Under the pieces are notes generated by a model. The model had not been told where the DNA came from. It made no database searches and saw only the letters and a list, made by a program, of their open reading frames with translations. A DNA stretch of 64,000 bases, taken from Pedobacter sp. L105. Its GTDB lineage: Bacteria > Bacteroidota > Bacteroidia > Sphingobacteriales > Sphingobacteriaceae. Positions within the stretch are counted from its first letter, which is position 1; the number at the start of each line of letters is the position of its first letter. Made by a program: the position numbers and the translations under genes. The stretch is from NCBI RefSeq assembly GCF_009765875.1, contig NZ_LMUP01000004.1, forward strand, positions 62,001 through 126,000, read 5' to 3'. Below are positions 9,835 to 18,516 of the stretch, in pieces.

Positions 9835-9901
9835 TTTATTTGGATGAAATTGTTAAACATTGGATGATGAATCCAATATTTAACAATTTCATCCAAATAA
9901 A
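9835..9901. repeat. 31-bp near-perfect inverted repeat between GH30 and GH76 genes
   Basis: The left arm (9835-9865) begins TTTATTTGGATGAAATTGTT and the right arm (9871-9901) is its reverse complement at 30 of 31 positions, around the loop GATGA. It begins 19 bp after the GH30 stop and ends about 90 bp before the GH76 start. There is no T-run directly after the right arm; a run of T appears about 15 bp later. It would form a very stable RNA hairpin, or act as a large operator. Which of these is not decidable from sequence. Confidence 0.8.
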
Positions 9902-9990
9902 CAGTCTAACTTTACTTTTTTTTCTCAAAAACTACTTACCTTTCATTGGCTGAAAATGCTAACCAGATATAACCAATAATTAAAGTAAGT

Positions 9991-11223
9991 ATGAAGGGGA
10001 AAAACAATAGTTTTTGTGGTCTGATGTACCCATCCGGCCAAAACATTAACACCACAAAAAAGCTGTTTGCTATGATAGCATTAGGTGCTTTAACTATCGC
10101 CATCGGCTGTAAGAAAGATGAGTCTGCCAGTCAGGCTCCAATAAAGGGAGTGATTGCTCAATCAAATATTACCGCCCAGACTGCCGTTGTATTACCGGCC
10201 AAAAGTGAAGCATTGTTAGCCATGCAGGTTTACAATAATCACTTTTACAATCAATATGGCACTTATGGTACATCCTACAAAGCTTATTATTGGAAAGATG
10301 ACAACCATACCGGCCGCATGGATTTTTGGACACAGCAAGAGTCGATCGAAATGCTGATTGATGCTTACAACATCAATCCAAGTACGGATTTGAAAAACCA
10401 GATCTCTTATCTGTATAACGGCGTAAGAGATGGATATGGCTTACTCTGGTCTAACAACATTTACAATGACGATGTGGTCTGGGGTTCATTGATGTGCATC
10501 AGGGCTTTTAAGATAACCAACGACGGTGGCATGTTGGACATGGCAAAGAACAATTTTAACATGATGTGGAACCGTGCCTGGGATACGCAGTCTTTGGGTG
10601 GCGGTTTATGGTGGACTACGGATAACCAAACGAAAAACACTTGTGTAAATGCACCTGCGGCGATATGCGCAATGCTGTTGTATCAAGCTACAGGTGATAC
10701 AACTTATAAAACCAAAGCCAAGCAGATTATGGATTGGATGGTTTTAAAACTATATGATGCATCAACAGGTGAGGTAAAAGGCGCTATCGATAAAACCGGT
10801 ACCATTACACAAGGAGCGCTTTCTTACACTCAGGGAACTTTTATAGGAGCCTGTGATCTTCTGCGTGCAGATTACCCTGCCGTTAATTATCTAAAAATGG
10901 GTTCGAAAGCGATGGATTACGCACGCAATAGCATGTGTAACACATCAGGGGGAATCCTGAATGATGAGAACGACAATGGTGATACTCAGGGAATGAAAAG
11001 TATTTTTGCACGCTGGGCTTGCCTGTTTGTAAAAAATACAGGCACTGCAGGTAATTATGGCGCCTGGCTGGATGCAAATGCTTCTCAGGCCTGGTCAATC
11101 CGGAATTCACAGGGACTCATGTGGAACATATGGAGTACCAGAACGCCTGAAGGTGTACTCAATGCTTTTGAGACTACCTGTGGCGTTGCCATGATGAATG
11201 GTATTTACTATTATCATCAATAA
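9991..11223 (+). CDS. glycoside hydrolase family 76 (alpha-1,6-mannanase-like) lipoprotein
   Basis: A surface or periplasmic lipoprotein of 410 residues, with lipobox Cys40 in LGALTIAIGCKK. The (alpha/alpha)6 catalytic domain has the paired catalytic aspartates Asp160-Asp161 in IYNDDVVWG, the signature of GH76 endo-alpha-1,6-mannanases that cut the backbone of yeast mannan. An internal ATG at 10024 would give a shorter, more usual signal peptide. The assigned ATG at 9991 is kept because the spacing allows either. Together with the GH30 gene upstream it suggests a small fungal-wall degradation set. It is separated from GH30 by a 31-bp inverted repeat. Confidence 0.92.
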   Translation: MKGKNNSFCGLMYPSGQNINTTKKLFAMIALGALTIAIGCKKDESASQAPIKGVIAQSNITAQTAVVLPAKSEALLAMQVYNNHFYNQYGTYGTSYKAYYWKDDNHTGRMDFWTQQESIEMLIDAYNINPSTDLKNQISYLYNGVRDGYGLLWSNNIYNDDVVWGSLMCIRAFKITNDGGMLDMAKNNFNMMWNRAWDTQSLGGGLWWTTDNQTKNTCVNAPAAICAMLLYQATGDTTYKTKAKQIMDWMVLKLYDASTGEVKGAIDKTGTITQGALSYTQGTFIGACDLLRADYPAVNYLKMGSKAMDYARNSMCNTSGGILNDENDNGDTQGMKSIFARWACLFVKNTGTAGNYGAWLDANASQAWSIRNSQGLMWNIWSTRTPEGVLNAFETTCGVAMMNGIYYYHQ

Positions 11224-11228
11224 TCTAT

Positions 11229-11513
11229 TTGATTAAAGATAATATTAACCAAAGTCGCTCATTGAACAGCACATTAGCGTTCTTGCCACCGCTTAAACCA
11301 AAGGTAGATAGCGCAGGTCAATACGACGTCGTATTGATCGACTTTCCAACCCGGGATAGAAACACCCTTTTTTACGGGAACCTCTTTAAAGCAGCTTTAT
11401 CTAAGCAAAAACAGTTACTCCGTTTATTACCAATGCTACCTATAGTGTTGGCAGCAGTTTGTTAAATAAGATTGGTTTGATGAAAGATGAACATTAAATA
11501 TGAAGTGCTAATA
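11229..11513 (+). pseudogene. unrecognised gene remnant (C-terminal piece, frameshifted)
   Basis: An open stretch without an ATG reads KVDSAGQYDVVLIDFPTRDR and continues to about 11398. A one-base deletion near 11401 is then needed to reach a coherent tail (TPFITNATYSVGSSLLNKIG ... stop near 11511). The read-through fits a broken protein C-terminus better than a live gene. I do not recognise the family. It sits directly after the GH76 stop and before another pseudogene, in a zone of decay from 11224 to 12006. Confidence 0.4.
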
Positions 11514-11585
11514 CTAAGCGCAGTTGTTAAATAAGACCATGAATAATCGAATAGCTGCTTTTTTTAAAACAATATTATTCTGTTT

Positions 11586-11979
11586 AATCGATCTATGGGA
11601 AGGCGAACTCGGCCCCGCGGCGGAGACTAATTAATATTATCAATCCCGGCGCAAATTATGGCTGGCAACCTATAGGGAATGCCATCCAGCACAAACTGGC
11701 CTGGAGCAACCCATTTACTATTGAGACCCGGTAATTTCACCCAGTGGCATGACCTTTTATAATGGAAATCGTATTCCAGAGTGAGAAAATAATCTTTTTG
11801 TGTGTGCATTAAGCGGCATGCATATTGCGCGGTTGGTGATCACTAACAACAAAGTAACCGGTGAGGAAAGATTACTGGTTAGTGAAGCAGAGTGCTTCAG
11901 GGATATCACTCAAGGTACAGACAACGCTGTATATGCAATAACCGATCAGGAAAAATTGTACCGGATTGAACACCAATAA
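11586..11979 (+). pseudogene. degraded C-terminal part of a PQQ-dependent sugar (glucose/sorbosone-type) dehydrogenase
   Basis: Translation with repairs gives LWEGELGP, then NIINPGANYGWQPIGNA, EQPIYY*DPVISPSGMTFYNG, NRIPE*ENNLFVCALSG, and a clean tail GEERLLVSEAECFRDITQG ... YAITDQEKLYRIEHQ ending at 11979. This is the order of the soluble aldose dehydrogenase (GSDH) blade motifs: HGPxGGDELN, NYGW, YYWDP, PSGM, PEW, ER. Both in-frame stops are TGA where the family has Trp (TGG). At least two indels are also needed, near 11615-11630 and between 11660 and 11710. The N-terminal half of the gene is absent. The gene is dead. In life it would have oxidised sugars in the periplasm. Confidence 0.75.
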
Positions 11980-12006
11980 ATTTTCTAAACGTATAAAAAA
12001 TAAGAA

Positions 12007-12849
12007 ATGGAAGACAAAATTAAAACATGGCTCATTACAGGCTGCTCAAGCGGACTGGGAAGAGCCTTTGCCGAAGCGGTATTGAAACAGGGTTATAATG
12101 CAGTGATCACTGCCAGAAAGAAGGACGACCTTAAAGAGTTAGGTGAAAAGTATCCTGACAGCTCACTGGCGCTTTCCTTGGATATAACTGATGAAACACA
12201 AATCTTATCAGTAGTTAAACTTGCTGAAGAAAAATTCGGCAGTATAGACGTATTGTTAAATAACGCGGGGTATGGCTACCGCGGTGCTGTGGAGGAAGGT
12301 GATGACGCCGATACGCGGACTTTGTTTGACACTATGTTTTTTGGAACTGTCAGCGTGATCAAAGCCGTACTTCCTGGCATGAGGGCAAAAAAAACAGGCA
12401 CTATCCTAAATTTATCATCTATTGGTGGCCGCTTTGCTGCACCGGGTTCTGGTTATTACTCCGCTGCGAAATTTGCTATTGAAGGCATGTCTGACGCATT
12501 GCGCAAAGAGGTTGGGCCCTTAGGTATCCGCGTTATCGTTATAGAACCAGGTGCTTTCAGGACGGACTTTGCCGGTCGGTCGTTAAAAGGCACCAAAGAA
12601 ATTATCGCTGATTATGAAGAAACCGTTGGCCCAAGAAGAAAAGAAAACGATAAAAGCAGTGGAACGCAGCCAGGAGACCCACGAAAAGCAGCCGAAGCGA
12701 TAATTAAGGTAGTAGCGGCCAAACAAGTTCCTTTCCGACTTTTATTGGGTAGCGACGCCATTAAATTAACCCGTGCAGAACTAGAATCTCAGTTAAAAGA
12801 GTTAGAAGAATGGACAGTGGTAAGTGTGGCTACGGACTATGATAAATAG
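12007..12849 (+). CDS. SDR-family NAD(P)-dependent oxidoreductase
   Basis: Classical short-chain dehydrogenase of 280 residues. It has the Rossmann motif TGCSSGLGRA (11-20), NNAG (85-88), catalytic Ser138 and Tyr151-x3-Lys155 (YYSAAK). The substrate is unknown. The long C-terminal extension after IEPGAFRTDF, with EETVGPRRKENDKSSGTQPG, is typical of the group often labelled oxidoreductase/SDR of unknown function. It appears as a single gene, with decayed DNA upstream and an intergenic region with a tRNA downstream. Confidence 0.9.
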   Translation: MEDKIKTWLITGCSSGLGRAFAEAVLKQGYNAVITARKKDDLKELGEKYPDSSLALSLDITDETQILSVVKLAEEKFGSIDVLLNNAGYGYRGAVEEGDDADTRTLFDTMFFGTVSVIKAVLPGMRAKKTGTILNLSSIGGRFAAPGSGYYSAAKFAIEGMSDALRKEVGPLGIRVIVIEPGAFRTDFAGRSLKGTKEIIADYEETVGPRRKENDKSSGTQPGDPRKAAEAIIKVVAAKQVPFRLLLGSDAIKLTRAELESQLKELEEWTVVSVATDYDK

Positions 12850-13151
12850 ACCCAAACCATTTACTTTGGTTTTTGAGGTTTTCAGGTAAAATAAAATGCC
12901 AAATGTTTTGTCCATTGCAATAACTTTTAGGGTGAATAAAAGTACTTTTTATGGCCATTTTTATCAAGATATCCAACTATAGAAACCTTGATTTACAATA
13001 GATTACGAGGAAATTCGGTGCCCTGTTTTACATTTCCCTAAAGGGGCACCTGAAAATTGCATTTTTTGTGTGATTCTGAAACCTTCTAAAATAAAAAAGC
13101 GCCTTAAACATGTGTTTAAAGCGCTTTTGTGTGTTTTACTTTGCTTAGTCG
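12850..13151. other. 302-bp intergenic region with three candidate hairpins
   Basis: Between the SDR gene and the tRNA there is no credible gene. A weak AAACCA/TGGTTT hairpin with a T-run (about 12853-12875) could end the SDR transcript. GGTGCCC (13017-13023) pairs with GGGCACC (13044-13050) across a 20-nt loop. A strong terminator at 13093-13128 is listed separately. Confidence 0.4.
13093..13128 (-). terminator. intrinsic terminator of tRNA-Ser
   Basis: On the minus strand the arms AAAAGCGCTTTAAACA and TGTTTAAGGCGCTTTT pair with one mismatch and are followed by a run of T. It lies about 25 bp after the mature 3' end of the tRNA on that strand. Confidence 0.75.
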
Positions 13152-13239
13152 CGGAGAGAGAGGGATTCGAACCCTCGATACCCTTTTGAGGTATACACAC
13201 TTTCCAGGCGTGCTCCTTCAACCACTCGGACACCTCTCC
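13152..13239 (-). tRNA. tRNA-Ser (anticodon GGA)
   Basis: Reading the minus strand, the acceptor GGAGAGG pairs with TCTCTCC. The anticodon stem CACGC/GTGTG encloses CTGGAAA (anticodon GGA). A long variable arm GTATACCTC...AAAGGGTATC and a T-arm GAGGGTTCGAATCCCTC follow. The long variable arm is diagnostic of class II tRNA-Ser. The discriminator base is G, and CCA is not encoded. Confidence 0.96.
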
Positions 13240-13282
13240 TTTGGGGTTGCAAAAGTAATATATTTTTTGAGATTAGCTCAAA

Positions 13283-14713
13283 TTAATCAATAACAGTAAC
13301 GGTTAACATATTTGTTTTGCCTTTACTTTCCATTGGAATAGCAGCGGTATTGATTAAAACGTCTCCTTTTTTAACTAATTTCATTTTTACCAACTGATCA
13401 TTTACATCTAAAATGGTCTCATCAGTGCTTTCAAACTTGTCGTAATAAAAGGCTTGAACACCCCATACTAAGCTTAAAGTATTGATCAATTGCTGATTGT
13501 TAGTGAAGATATAAGTCAATGCTTTTGGACGGTGACTTGATATTTCGAAAGCAGTATAACCGCTTACAGTCATTGAAACGATACCAACAGCACTGGTTTG
13601 TTTTGCCAAAAATGTAGCAGAATCACATACCGCATCGCTCAGGAAACTCTGAGATTTTGGTTTAAGGTGTTTTTCTACATGGAAAGGATAATTATTGGTT
13701 TCAATGTTCTGAATGATCTTTTGCATGGTTTCGATAACGATCAATGGAAACTCTCCTACAGACGTTTCACCACTTAACATCACTGCATCAGCACCATCCA
13801 AAACCGAATTAGCTACGTCATTCACTTCAGCACGTGTTGGCCTTGGTGTAGTGATCATGCTTTCCAGCATTTGAGTAGCAATAATTACTGGTTTAGAAGC
13901 GGCAATACATTTCTGAACGATCATTTTCTGCAACAAAGGAACTTCTTCCATTGGCATTTCAACACCAAGATCTCCACGGGCAACCATGATACCGTCAGAA
14001 ACGGCAATGATTTCGTCGATATTGGCAATAGCTTCAGGTTTTTCAATCTTAGCGATTACCCTTGCATGTTTACCTCTTGCTTTGATGATTTCTTTCAATT
14101 CAATGATGTCCGCTGCATTACGCACGAAAGAAAGACCAATCCAGTCTACATCATTTTCCAGAACGAATTCAAGGTTTTTACGGTCTTCAACGGTTAAAGA
14201 AGGGATAGAAACTTTAGTATTTGGTAAGTTTACACCTTTTCTTGAAGTCAGGATACCGCCGTGAACAACTTCACAGATCACCTCATCTTCACGGTTGGTT
14301 TCAACCACTTTCATCTGTAATTTTCCATCATCTAAAAGGATGATTTCCCCAGGATGCACATCTTTTGGGAAAGAAGTATAAGTGATGTAAATACGTTCTT
14401 CATTACCAATACATTCTTTGGTGGTGATGATGGTACGTGCTCCGTTAACCAAATGTATTCCACCTTCTTTAACCATACCGATCCTGATTTTAGGACCTTG
14501 TAAATCTGCTAAAATACCTACGTTGTAATTGTATTTTTTGTTGATTGCACGGATAGTATCCAGGACTTCCTGGTGATCTGCCTGTGAACCGTGAGAGAAG
14601 TTAAGTCTGCAGACGTCTAATCCGGCATTGAACATGCTATATAAAACGTCTGGTTTAGCTGAGGCAGGACCTAGCGTGGCTACAATTTTTGTTCTGGAAT
14701 GAAAGGGTTTCAT
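13283..14713 (-). CDS. pyk: pyruvate kinase
   Basis: Final ATP-forming enzyme of glycolysis (phosphoenolpyruvate + ADP to pyruvate + ATP), cytosolic, 476 residues, the normal length. Family motifs visible: TKIVATLGPAS at the N-terminus, the substrate segment CRLNFSHG, the active-site patch ARVIAKIEKPEAIANIDEI, and MVARGDLGVEMP followed by IIATQMLESMI. The C-terminal allosteric domain is present (SDAVCDSATFLAKQTSA onward). Start ATG at 14711-14713. It stands alone between the tRNA and the IPExxxVDY gene. Confidence 0.97.
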   Translation of the reverse strand: MKPFHSRTKIVATLGPASAKPDVLYSMFNAGLDVCRLNFSHGSQADHQEVLDTIRAINKKYNYNVGILADLQGPKIRIGMVKEGGIHLVNGARTIITTKECIGNEERIYITYTSFPKDVHPGEIILLDDGKLQMKVVETNREDEVICEVVHGGILTSRKGVNLPNTKVSIPSLTVEDRKNLEFVLENDVDWIGLSFVRNAADIIELKEIIKARGKHARVIAKIEKPEAIANIDEIIAVSDGIMVARGDLGVEMPMEEVPLLQKMIVQKCIAASKPVIIATQMLESMITTPRPTRAEVNDVANSVLDGADAVMLSGETSVGEFPLIVIETMQKIIQNIETNNYPFHVEKHLKPKSQSFLSDAVCDSATFLAKQTSAVGIVSMTVSGYTAFEISSHRPKALTYIFTNNQQLINTLSLVWGVQAFYYDKFESTDETILDVNDQLVKMKLVKKGDVLINTAAIPMESKGKTNMLTVTVID

Positions 14714-14853
14714 TTGAATTACTTTTATTTGTTACTGACCAACAAAAATGGGGGTTTTAGCTATAAAAACCAATGTTAGTCGGTTAATTTTGTTATTTAA
14801 CTAATAATGTTGGATTCAAATATAGTGTATTTAATACACCTTGTATATAAAAT

Positions 14854-15273
14854 TTACATTATCAAATTCTCTTTTGATTTGAGTTTTAGCGGATCAATTT
14901 GCGCAGCAACCTGAATATCAGGCAGTTTATTCAATCCGGTAAGGATATAATTCAAATCTTCTTTGTCGATGTAAGTGTGAATGATCATAAAAAAATCTAC
15001 TTTTTTCATTTCAGGGATCAAAAAGCCATCACTGTTTCGGTTATTGAGGATGAAAAATTCGTTGTCTCCCTGCTCTACATAAAAATAATATTTTGAAAAA
15101 GCATGCGGAGGCTCGTCAATATTGAAGAAAACTTCATGGTCATCTACCTTTTCAAAATTCAGGTTTAGCCTGGTATTGATCTGATGACAAAAGACATAAT
15201 CCTTCAAAGAAGCCGTTATAGCAATCAGTACAAAATCGAGGTCTAATGAAAGTTTTAAATAGGTTTTGTTCAA
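14854..15273 (-). CDS. IPExxxVDY-family protein of unknown function
   Basis: A 139-residue protein with the name-giving motif IPEMKKVDFF near residue 85. The family is restricted to Bacteroidota and often lies beside pyk or acpP-fabF, as here, but its function is not known. The assigned start is TTG (15271-15273), because MNKTYLKLSLDLDFVLI matches the expected N-terminus and no in-frame ATG precedes it. It is divergent from acpP. No membrane segments or signal peptide are visible. Confidence 0.75.
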   Translation of the reverse strand: MNKTYLKLSLDLDFVLIAITASLKDYVFCHQINTRLNLNFEKVDDHEVFFNIDEPPHAFSKYYFYVEQGDNEFFILNNRNSDGFLIPEMKKVDFFMIIHTYIDKEDLNYILTGLNKLPDIQVAAQIDPLKLKSKENLIM

Positions 15274-15370
15274 AGCAAGACGAATAAGATTTGAGGATAC
15301 GAAATTATAAAACTAATTTTGCTTTCCCATTTCAAATAAAAACATTAAAATTGACAGAGAAATAAAAACA

Positions 15371-15400
15371 TTTGAAATGTGTTAGAATTTATTTTTCTTT
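15371..15400 (+). promoter_or_regulatory. candidate acpP promoter
   Basis: TTTG at 15371-15374 is followed after about 20 bp by a CTTTG-ending element resembling the Bacteroidota -7 box (TAnnTTTG, here without the TA). It lies about 36 bp before the acpP ATG. Weak but plausible. Confidence 0.35.
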
Positions 15401-15435
15401 GCACTGAATTATTTAACCCATTAAATTATAACATT

Positions 15436-15672
15436 ATGTCTGATATTGCTTCAAGAGTTAAGGCTATTATCGTTGAAAAATTAGGTGTGGATGAGAGCGA
15501 GGTTACCCCAGAAGCTTCTTTCACTAATGACTTAGGTGCAGATTCTTTGGATACTGTAGAATTGATCATGGAATTCGAAAAAGAATTCAATGTAGCTATT
15601 CCTGATGATCAGGCTGAGACTATCGGTACAGTTGGTCAAGCAATTGCCTATCTAGAGAAAAACGTAAAGTAG
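15436..15672 (+). CDS. acpP: acyl carrier protein
   Basis: A 78-residue acidic carrier of growing acyl chains in fatty-acid synthesis. The phosphopantetheine attachment site is Ser37 in [10 protein letters not shown]. The ATG at 15436 gives the standard N-terminus [11 protein letters not shown]; an upstream in-frame start would add 19 unrelated residues. It is followed 29 bp later by fabF and then rnc, a conserved bacterial order. It is short, acidic and probably highly expressed. Confidence 0.97.
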   Translation: MSDIASRVKAIIVEKLGVDESEVTPEASFTNDLGADSLDTVELIMEFEKEFNVAIPDDQAETIGTVGQAIAYLEKNVK

Positions 15673-15701
15673 AACATACGGTCTCCGTATAATCCGTATA
15701 A

Positions 15702-16955
15702 ATGGAATTAAAAAGAGTAGTCGTTACAGGTTTAGGTGCGCTCACTCCAATTGGCAATACTATCCCAGAATTCTGGGATAATTTGTTAAATGGTGTGAGC
15801 GGCGCTGCGCCTATTACAGGTTTTGATACAGAAAAGTTCAAAACAAAATTCGCATGCGAGCTTAAAAACTTCAACGTTGAAGACTTTTTGGAAAAAAAGG
15901 AAGCACGCAAATTAGATCCATTTGTACAATATGCGATGGTTTCAACAGATGAAGCCGTTAAAGATGCGGGATTAGTTTTTTCCGAACTGGACACAAACCG
16001 CATTGGTGTTATCTGGGGTTCTGGTATTGGTGGAATAAAAACCTTTCTGGATGAGATGAGGAACTTTTTTGCAGGTGATGGAACTCCCCGCATTAATCCT
16101 TTCTTTATCCCGAAGATGATTATTGACATCGTTACCGGCCATATTTCTATTAAATACGGTCTGCGTGGCCCTAATTTTGCCACCGTATCTGCCTGTGCTT
16201 CTTCAACTAATGCAATGATCGATGCCTTTAATTACATTCGTCTTGATATGGCCGATGTAATCATTAGCGGAGGGTCGGAAGCCATTATTAATGAAGCTGG
16301 AATAGGCGGTTTTAATGCAATGCATGCACTTTCTACACGTAACGATGATCCATCAACTGCTTCCAGGCCTTTTGACAAGGACAGGGACGGGTTTGTTGCC
16401 GGCGAAGGTGCAGGAACCATTATTCTGGAAGAATTAGAACATGCGAAAGCCCGCGGTGCTAAAATTTATGCGGAGTTAGTTGGCGGCGGAATGAGTGCAG
16501 ATGCAAACCATATTACCGCTCCACATCCTCAGGGACTGGGTGCTAAGATGGTAATGACCAATGCAATGAGAGATGCTAAAATGACTACTGCTGATATTGA
16601 TTATATCAATGTTCACGGTACATCTACACCTCTTGGAGATATCAGTGAAACGAAAGCTATCGTTGACCTGTTCGGTGAAGATGCATACAAATTGAATATC
16701 AGTTCTACGAAATCAATGACCGGTCACCTATTAGGTGCTGCAGGTGCTGTTGAAGCCATAGCTGCTATTCTGGCTGTACAAAACGATATCGTTCCTCCAA
16801 CCATCAATCACTTTACTGATGATCCTGATTTTGATCCGAAGTTGAATTTCACTTTCAATACCCCACAAAAACGTTTAGTGCGTGCTGCATTGAGCAATAC
16901 TTTTGGTTTTGGTGGACACAACGCATCGGTCATTTTCAAAAAATACGAAGAGTAA
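15702..16955 (+). CDS. fabF: beta-ketoacyl-[ACP] synthase II
   Basis: Condensing enzyme of fatty-acid elongation, joining malonyl-ACP to acyl-ACP; 417 residues. The catalytic triad of the KAS II type is complete: Cys165 in SACASSTN, His305 in NVHGTST, and His342 in KSMTGHLLGAAG with Lys337. It starts with MELKRVVVTGLGALTPIGN, typical of FabF. It is co-directional with acpP upstream (29 bp) and rnc downstream (23 bp). Confidence 0.97.
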   Translation: MELKRVVVTGLGALTPIGNTIPEFWDNLLNGVSGAAPITGFDTEKFKTKFACELKNFNVEDFLEKKEARKLDPFVQYAMVSTDEAVKDAGLVFSELDTNRIGVIWGSGIGGIKTFLDEMRNFFAGDGTPRINPFFIPKMIIDIVTGHISIKYGLRGPNFATVSACASSTNAMIDAFNYIRLDMADVIISGGSEAIINEAGIGGFNAMHALSTRNDDPSTASRPFDKDRDGFVAGEGAGTIILEELEHAKARGAKIYAELVGGGMSADANHITAPHPQGLGAKMVMTNAMRDAKMTTADIDYINVHGTSTPLGDISETKAIVDLFGEDAYKLNISSTKSMTGHLLGAAGAVEAIAAILAVQNDIVPPTINHFTDDPDFDPKLNFTFNTPQKRLVRAALSNTFGFGGHNASVIFKKYEE

Positions 16956-16978
16956 ACGTAAATCGATTTGATAAATTA

Positions 16979-17707
16979 ATGCCCATATTCGACCTCTATA
17001 AGCTTTATATATCTCCGGATAAGGAGTTTATAAAAAAGCTGAAAAATATGTTAGGCTTTGTGCCTGGAAACATCATTTTATACAAAATGGCGTTCAGGCA
17101 TAGGTCTGTGGCGAAAGTTTTGAAAAATGGAAGCCGGAGCAGTAATGAACGCCTGGAGTTTTTAGGGGATGCTATTCTGGGTTCTGTTATCGCTGAGTTA
17201 CTGTTTAAACATTATCCGTATAAAGAAGAAGGATTTCTAACTGAAATGCGGTCCAAGATCGTTAACAGGGCAAATTTAAATCAGCTTGCCCGCAAAATGG
17301 GATTCGATCAGCTGATCATCTTTGACCAGAAAATGGTCAATATGCAGACCAAACATCACTCCATGCTGGGAGATGCTTTTGAAGCACTCATCGGTGCTGT
17401 ATATTTGGATAAAGGTTACAATTTCACCAAGGAATTACTGCTAAAACGTATTGTAAAACCTTACATTGACATCCATACCCTCGAACTTACTGAAACAAAC
17501 TTTAAGAGTAAACTGATAGAATGGTGCCAGCGCCATGCAAAAGATATTACTTTTGATATGGTTCAGAATGGCGAAGGAGAAAGCACGAAGCTTTTTACCA
17601 TTCAGGCGGTAATTGAAGGCGAAAGTTTTGGTGTTGGAAGAGATTACAACAAGAAAAACGCAGAGAAACAAGCCGCAGAAAAAGCTTGTGAAGCCCTATC
17701 CATTTAA
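16979..17707 (+). CDS. rnc: ribonuclease III
   Basis: Double-stranded-RNA endonuclease of 242 residues for rRNA and mRNA processing. The RNase III signature NERLEFLGDA lies at residues 56-65, and the second catalytic cluster is in HHSMLGDAFEALIGAVYLD. A C-terminal double-stranded RNA-binding domain runs from about residue 170 to 240 and ends KKNAEKQAAEKA. It ends 5 bp before the stop of the convergent gene at 17713. Confidence 0.95.
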   Translation: MPIFDLYKLYISPDKEFIKKLKNMLGFVPGNIILYKMAFRHRSVAKVLKNGSRSSNERLEFLGDAILGSVIAELLFKHYPYKEEGFLTEMRSKIVNRANLNQLARKMGFDQLIIFDQKMVNMQTKHHSMLGDAFEALIGAVYLDKGYNFTKELLLKRIVKPYIDIHTLELTETNFKSKLIEWCQRHAKDITFDMVQNGEGESTKLFTIQAVIEGESFGVGRDYNKKNAEKQAAEKACEALSI

Positions 17708-17712
17708 CATTC

Positions 17713-18423
17713 CTATTTTTTCTTTAGCGTATCCGTGTATTGTTTATAGGAATCTTTAATGTATTTCGTATAATCGTACTCCGTCCAGTGCTGTGCTTTT
17801 TTATAATCAGGACGGTAGTTTAACATAAAATCTTCCAGTTCTTTTCCCTGCAGATCGGTGTTCTTCTGTATGAGCGGCTGATTAAAATACTGGTCAATCT
17901 GGGTCTGCTGAACTTCATTGTTATAGTACTTTCCAAACCGTTTTGCATTTTTGGGCGTTCTTCCAAACAATTCATAAAAAGCCGTTAAAGGAGCAAAGAA
18001 ATAAGAAAGCAAAGGTGGTTTGCCGGCAAAAAATGATCCTTTATCTACATAATCCTGTTTTACCTGGTCCATGTCGGCCCTTTTCGTTTGCCCTATAATA
18101 TTTACCTGGTTCAACGTAGTGCCCATATCCAGGTATACGATCATATCCCTGTTAGACAAAACAGCCAGTTCTACATCTGCAAAACCATGTTTTACAAAAT
18201 ATAACGTATCCCCTACCTGTGCCTTAATTTGAAAAATACCCAGATCATTACTCCCTACGCCATATTTAGTTCGCAGATTGGTGATCTCTACCAGTGCTAC
18301 CCGGTTGGTAGATCCTTTTTCCAGCACCACCCCGCTCAATTCAAAATCCTGTGCATAAACCAGGGACGTTATACTGAGAAAAATTACGGAAATGAGTACA
18401 GTTTTTAAAATCGTGCGAATCAT
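17713..18423 (-). CDS. exported protein with CarboxypepD_reg-like domain, function unknown
   Basis: A 236-residue protein with a signal peptide (ILKTVLISVIFLSITSLVYAQ) and an N-terminal carboxypeptidase-regulatory-like beta-sandwich (FELSGVVLEKGSTNRVALVEI ... YLDMGTTLNQVNI). The C-terminal half is charged and Tyr/Lys-rich, with no domain that I recognise. Such proteins are common and poorly characterised in Bacteroidota. It is convergent with rnc and divergent from yicC. Confidence 0.75.
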   Translation of the reverse strand: MIRTILKTVLISVIFLSITSLVYAQDFELSGVVLEKGSTNRVALVEITNLRTKYGVGSNDLGIFQIKAQVGDTLYFVKHGFADVELAVLSNRDMIVYLDMGTTLNQVNIIGQTKRADMDQVKQDYVDKGSFFAGKPPLLSYFFAPLTAFYELFGRTPKNAKRFGKYYNNEVQQTQIDQYFNQPLIQKNTDLQGKELEDFMLNYRPDYKKAQHWTEYDYTKYIKDSYKQYTDTLKKK

Positions 18424-18505
18424 TGAGCTCTGATGTATTTGATGTAAATTTAACTATTGTTTACTAATCTAGCGTATCCAATGCTACCAAATAGTGTTTA
18501 AATTA

Positions 18506-18513
18506 TATCTTTG
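18506..18513 (+). promoter_or_regulatory. -7 promoter element of yicC (possible leaderless transcript)
   Basis: TATCTTTG matches the Bacteroidota -7 consensus TAnnTTTG and ends only 3 bp before the yicC ATG (18517). A start site 5-7 bp downstream would fall on or next to the start codon. Confidence 0.5.
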
Positions 18514-18516
18514 CAC

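Noticed and set aside
13003..13233. Minus-strand open frame covering the tRNA
   Set aside because: It reads through the tRNA-Ser and its terminator.
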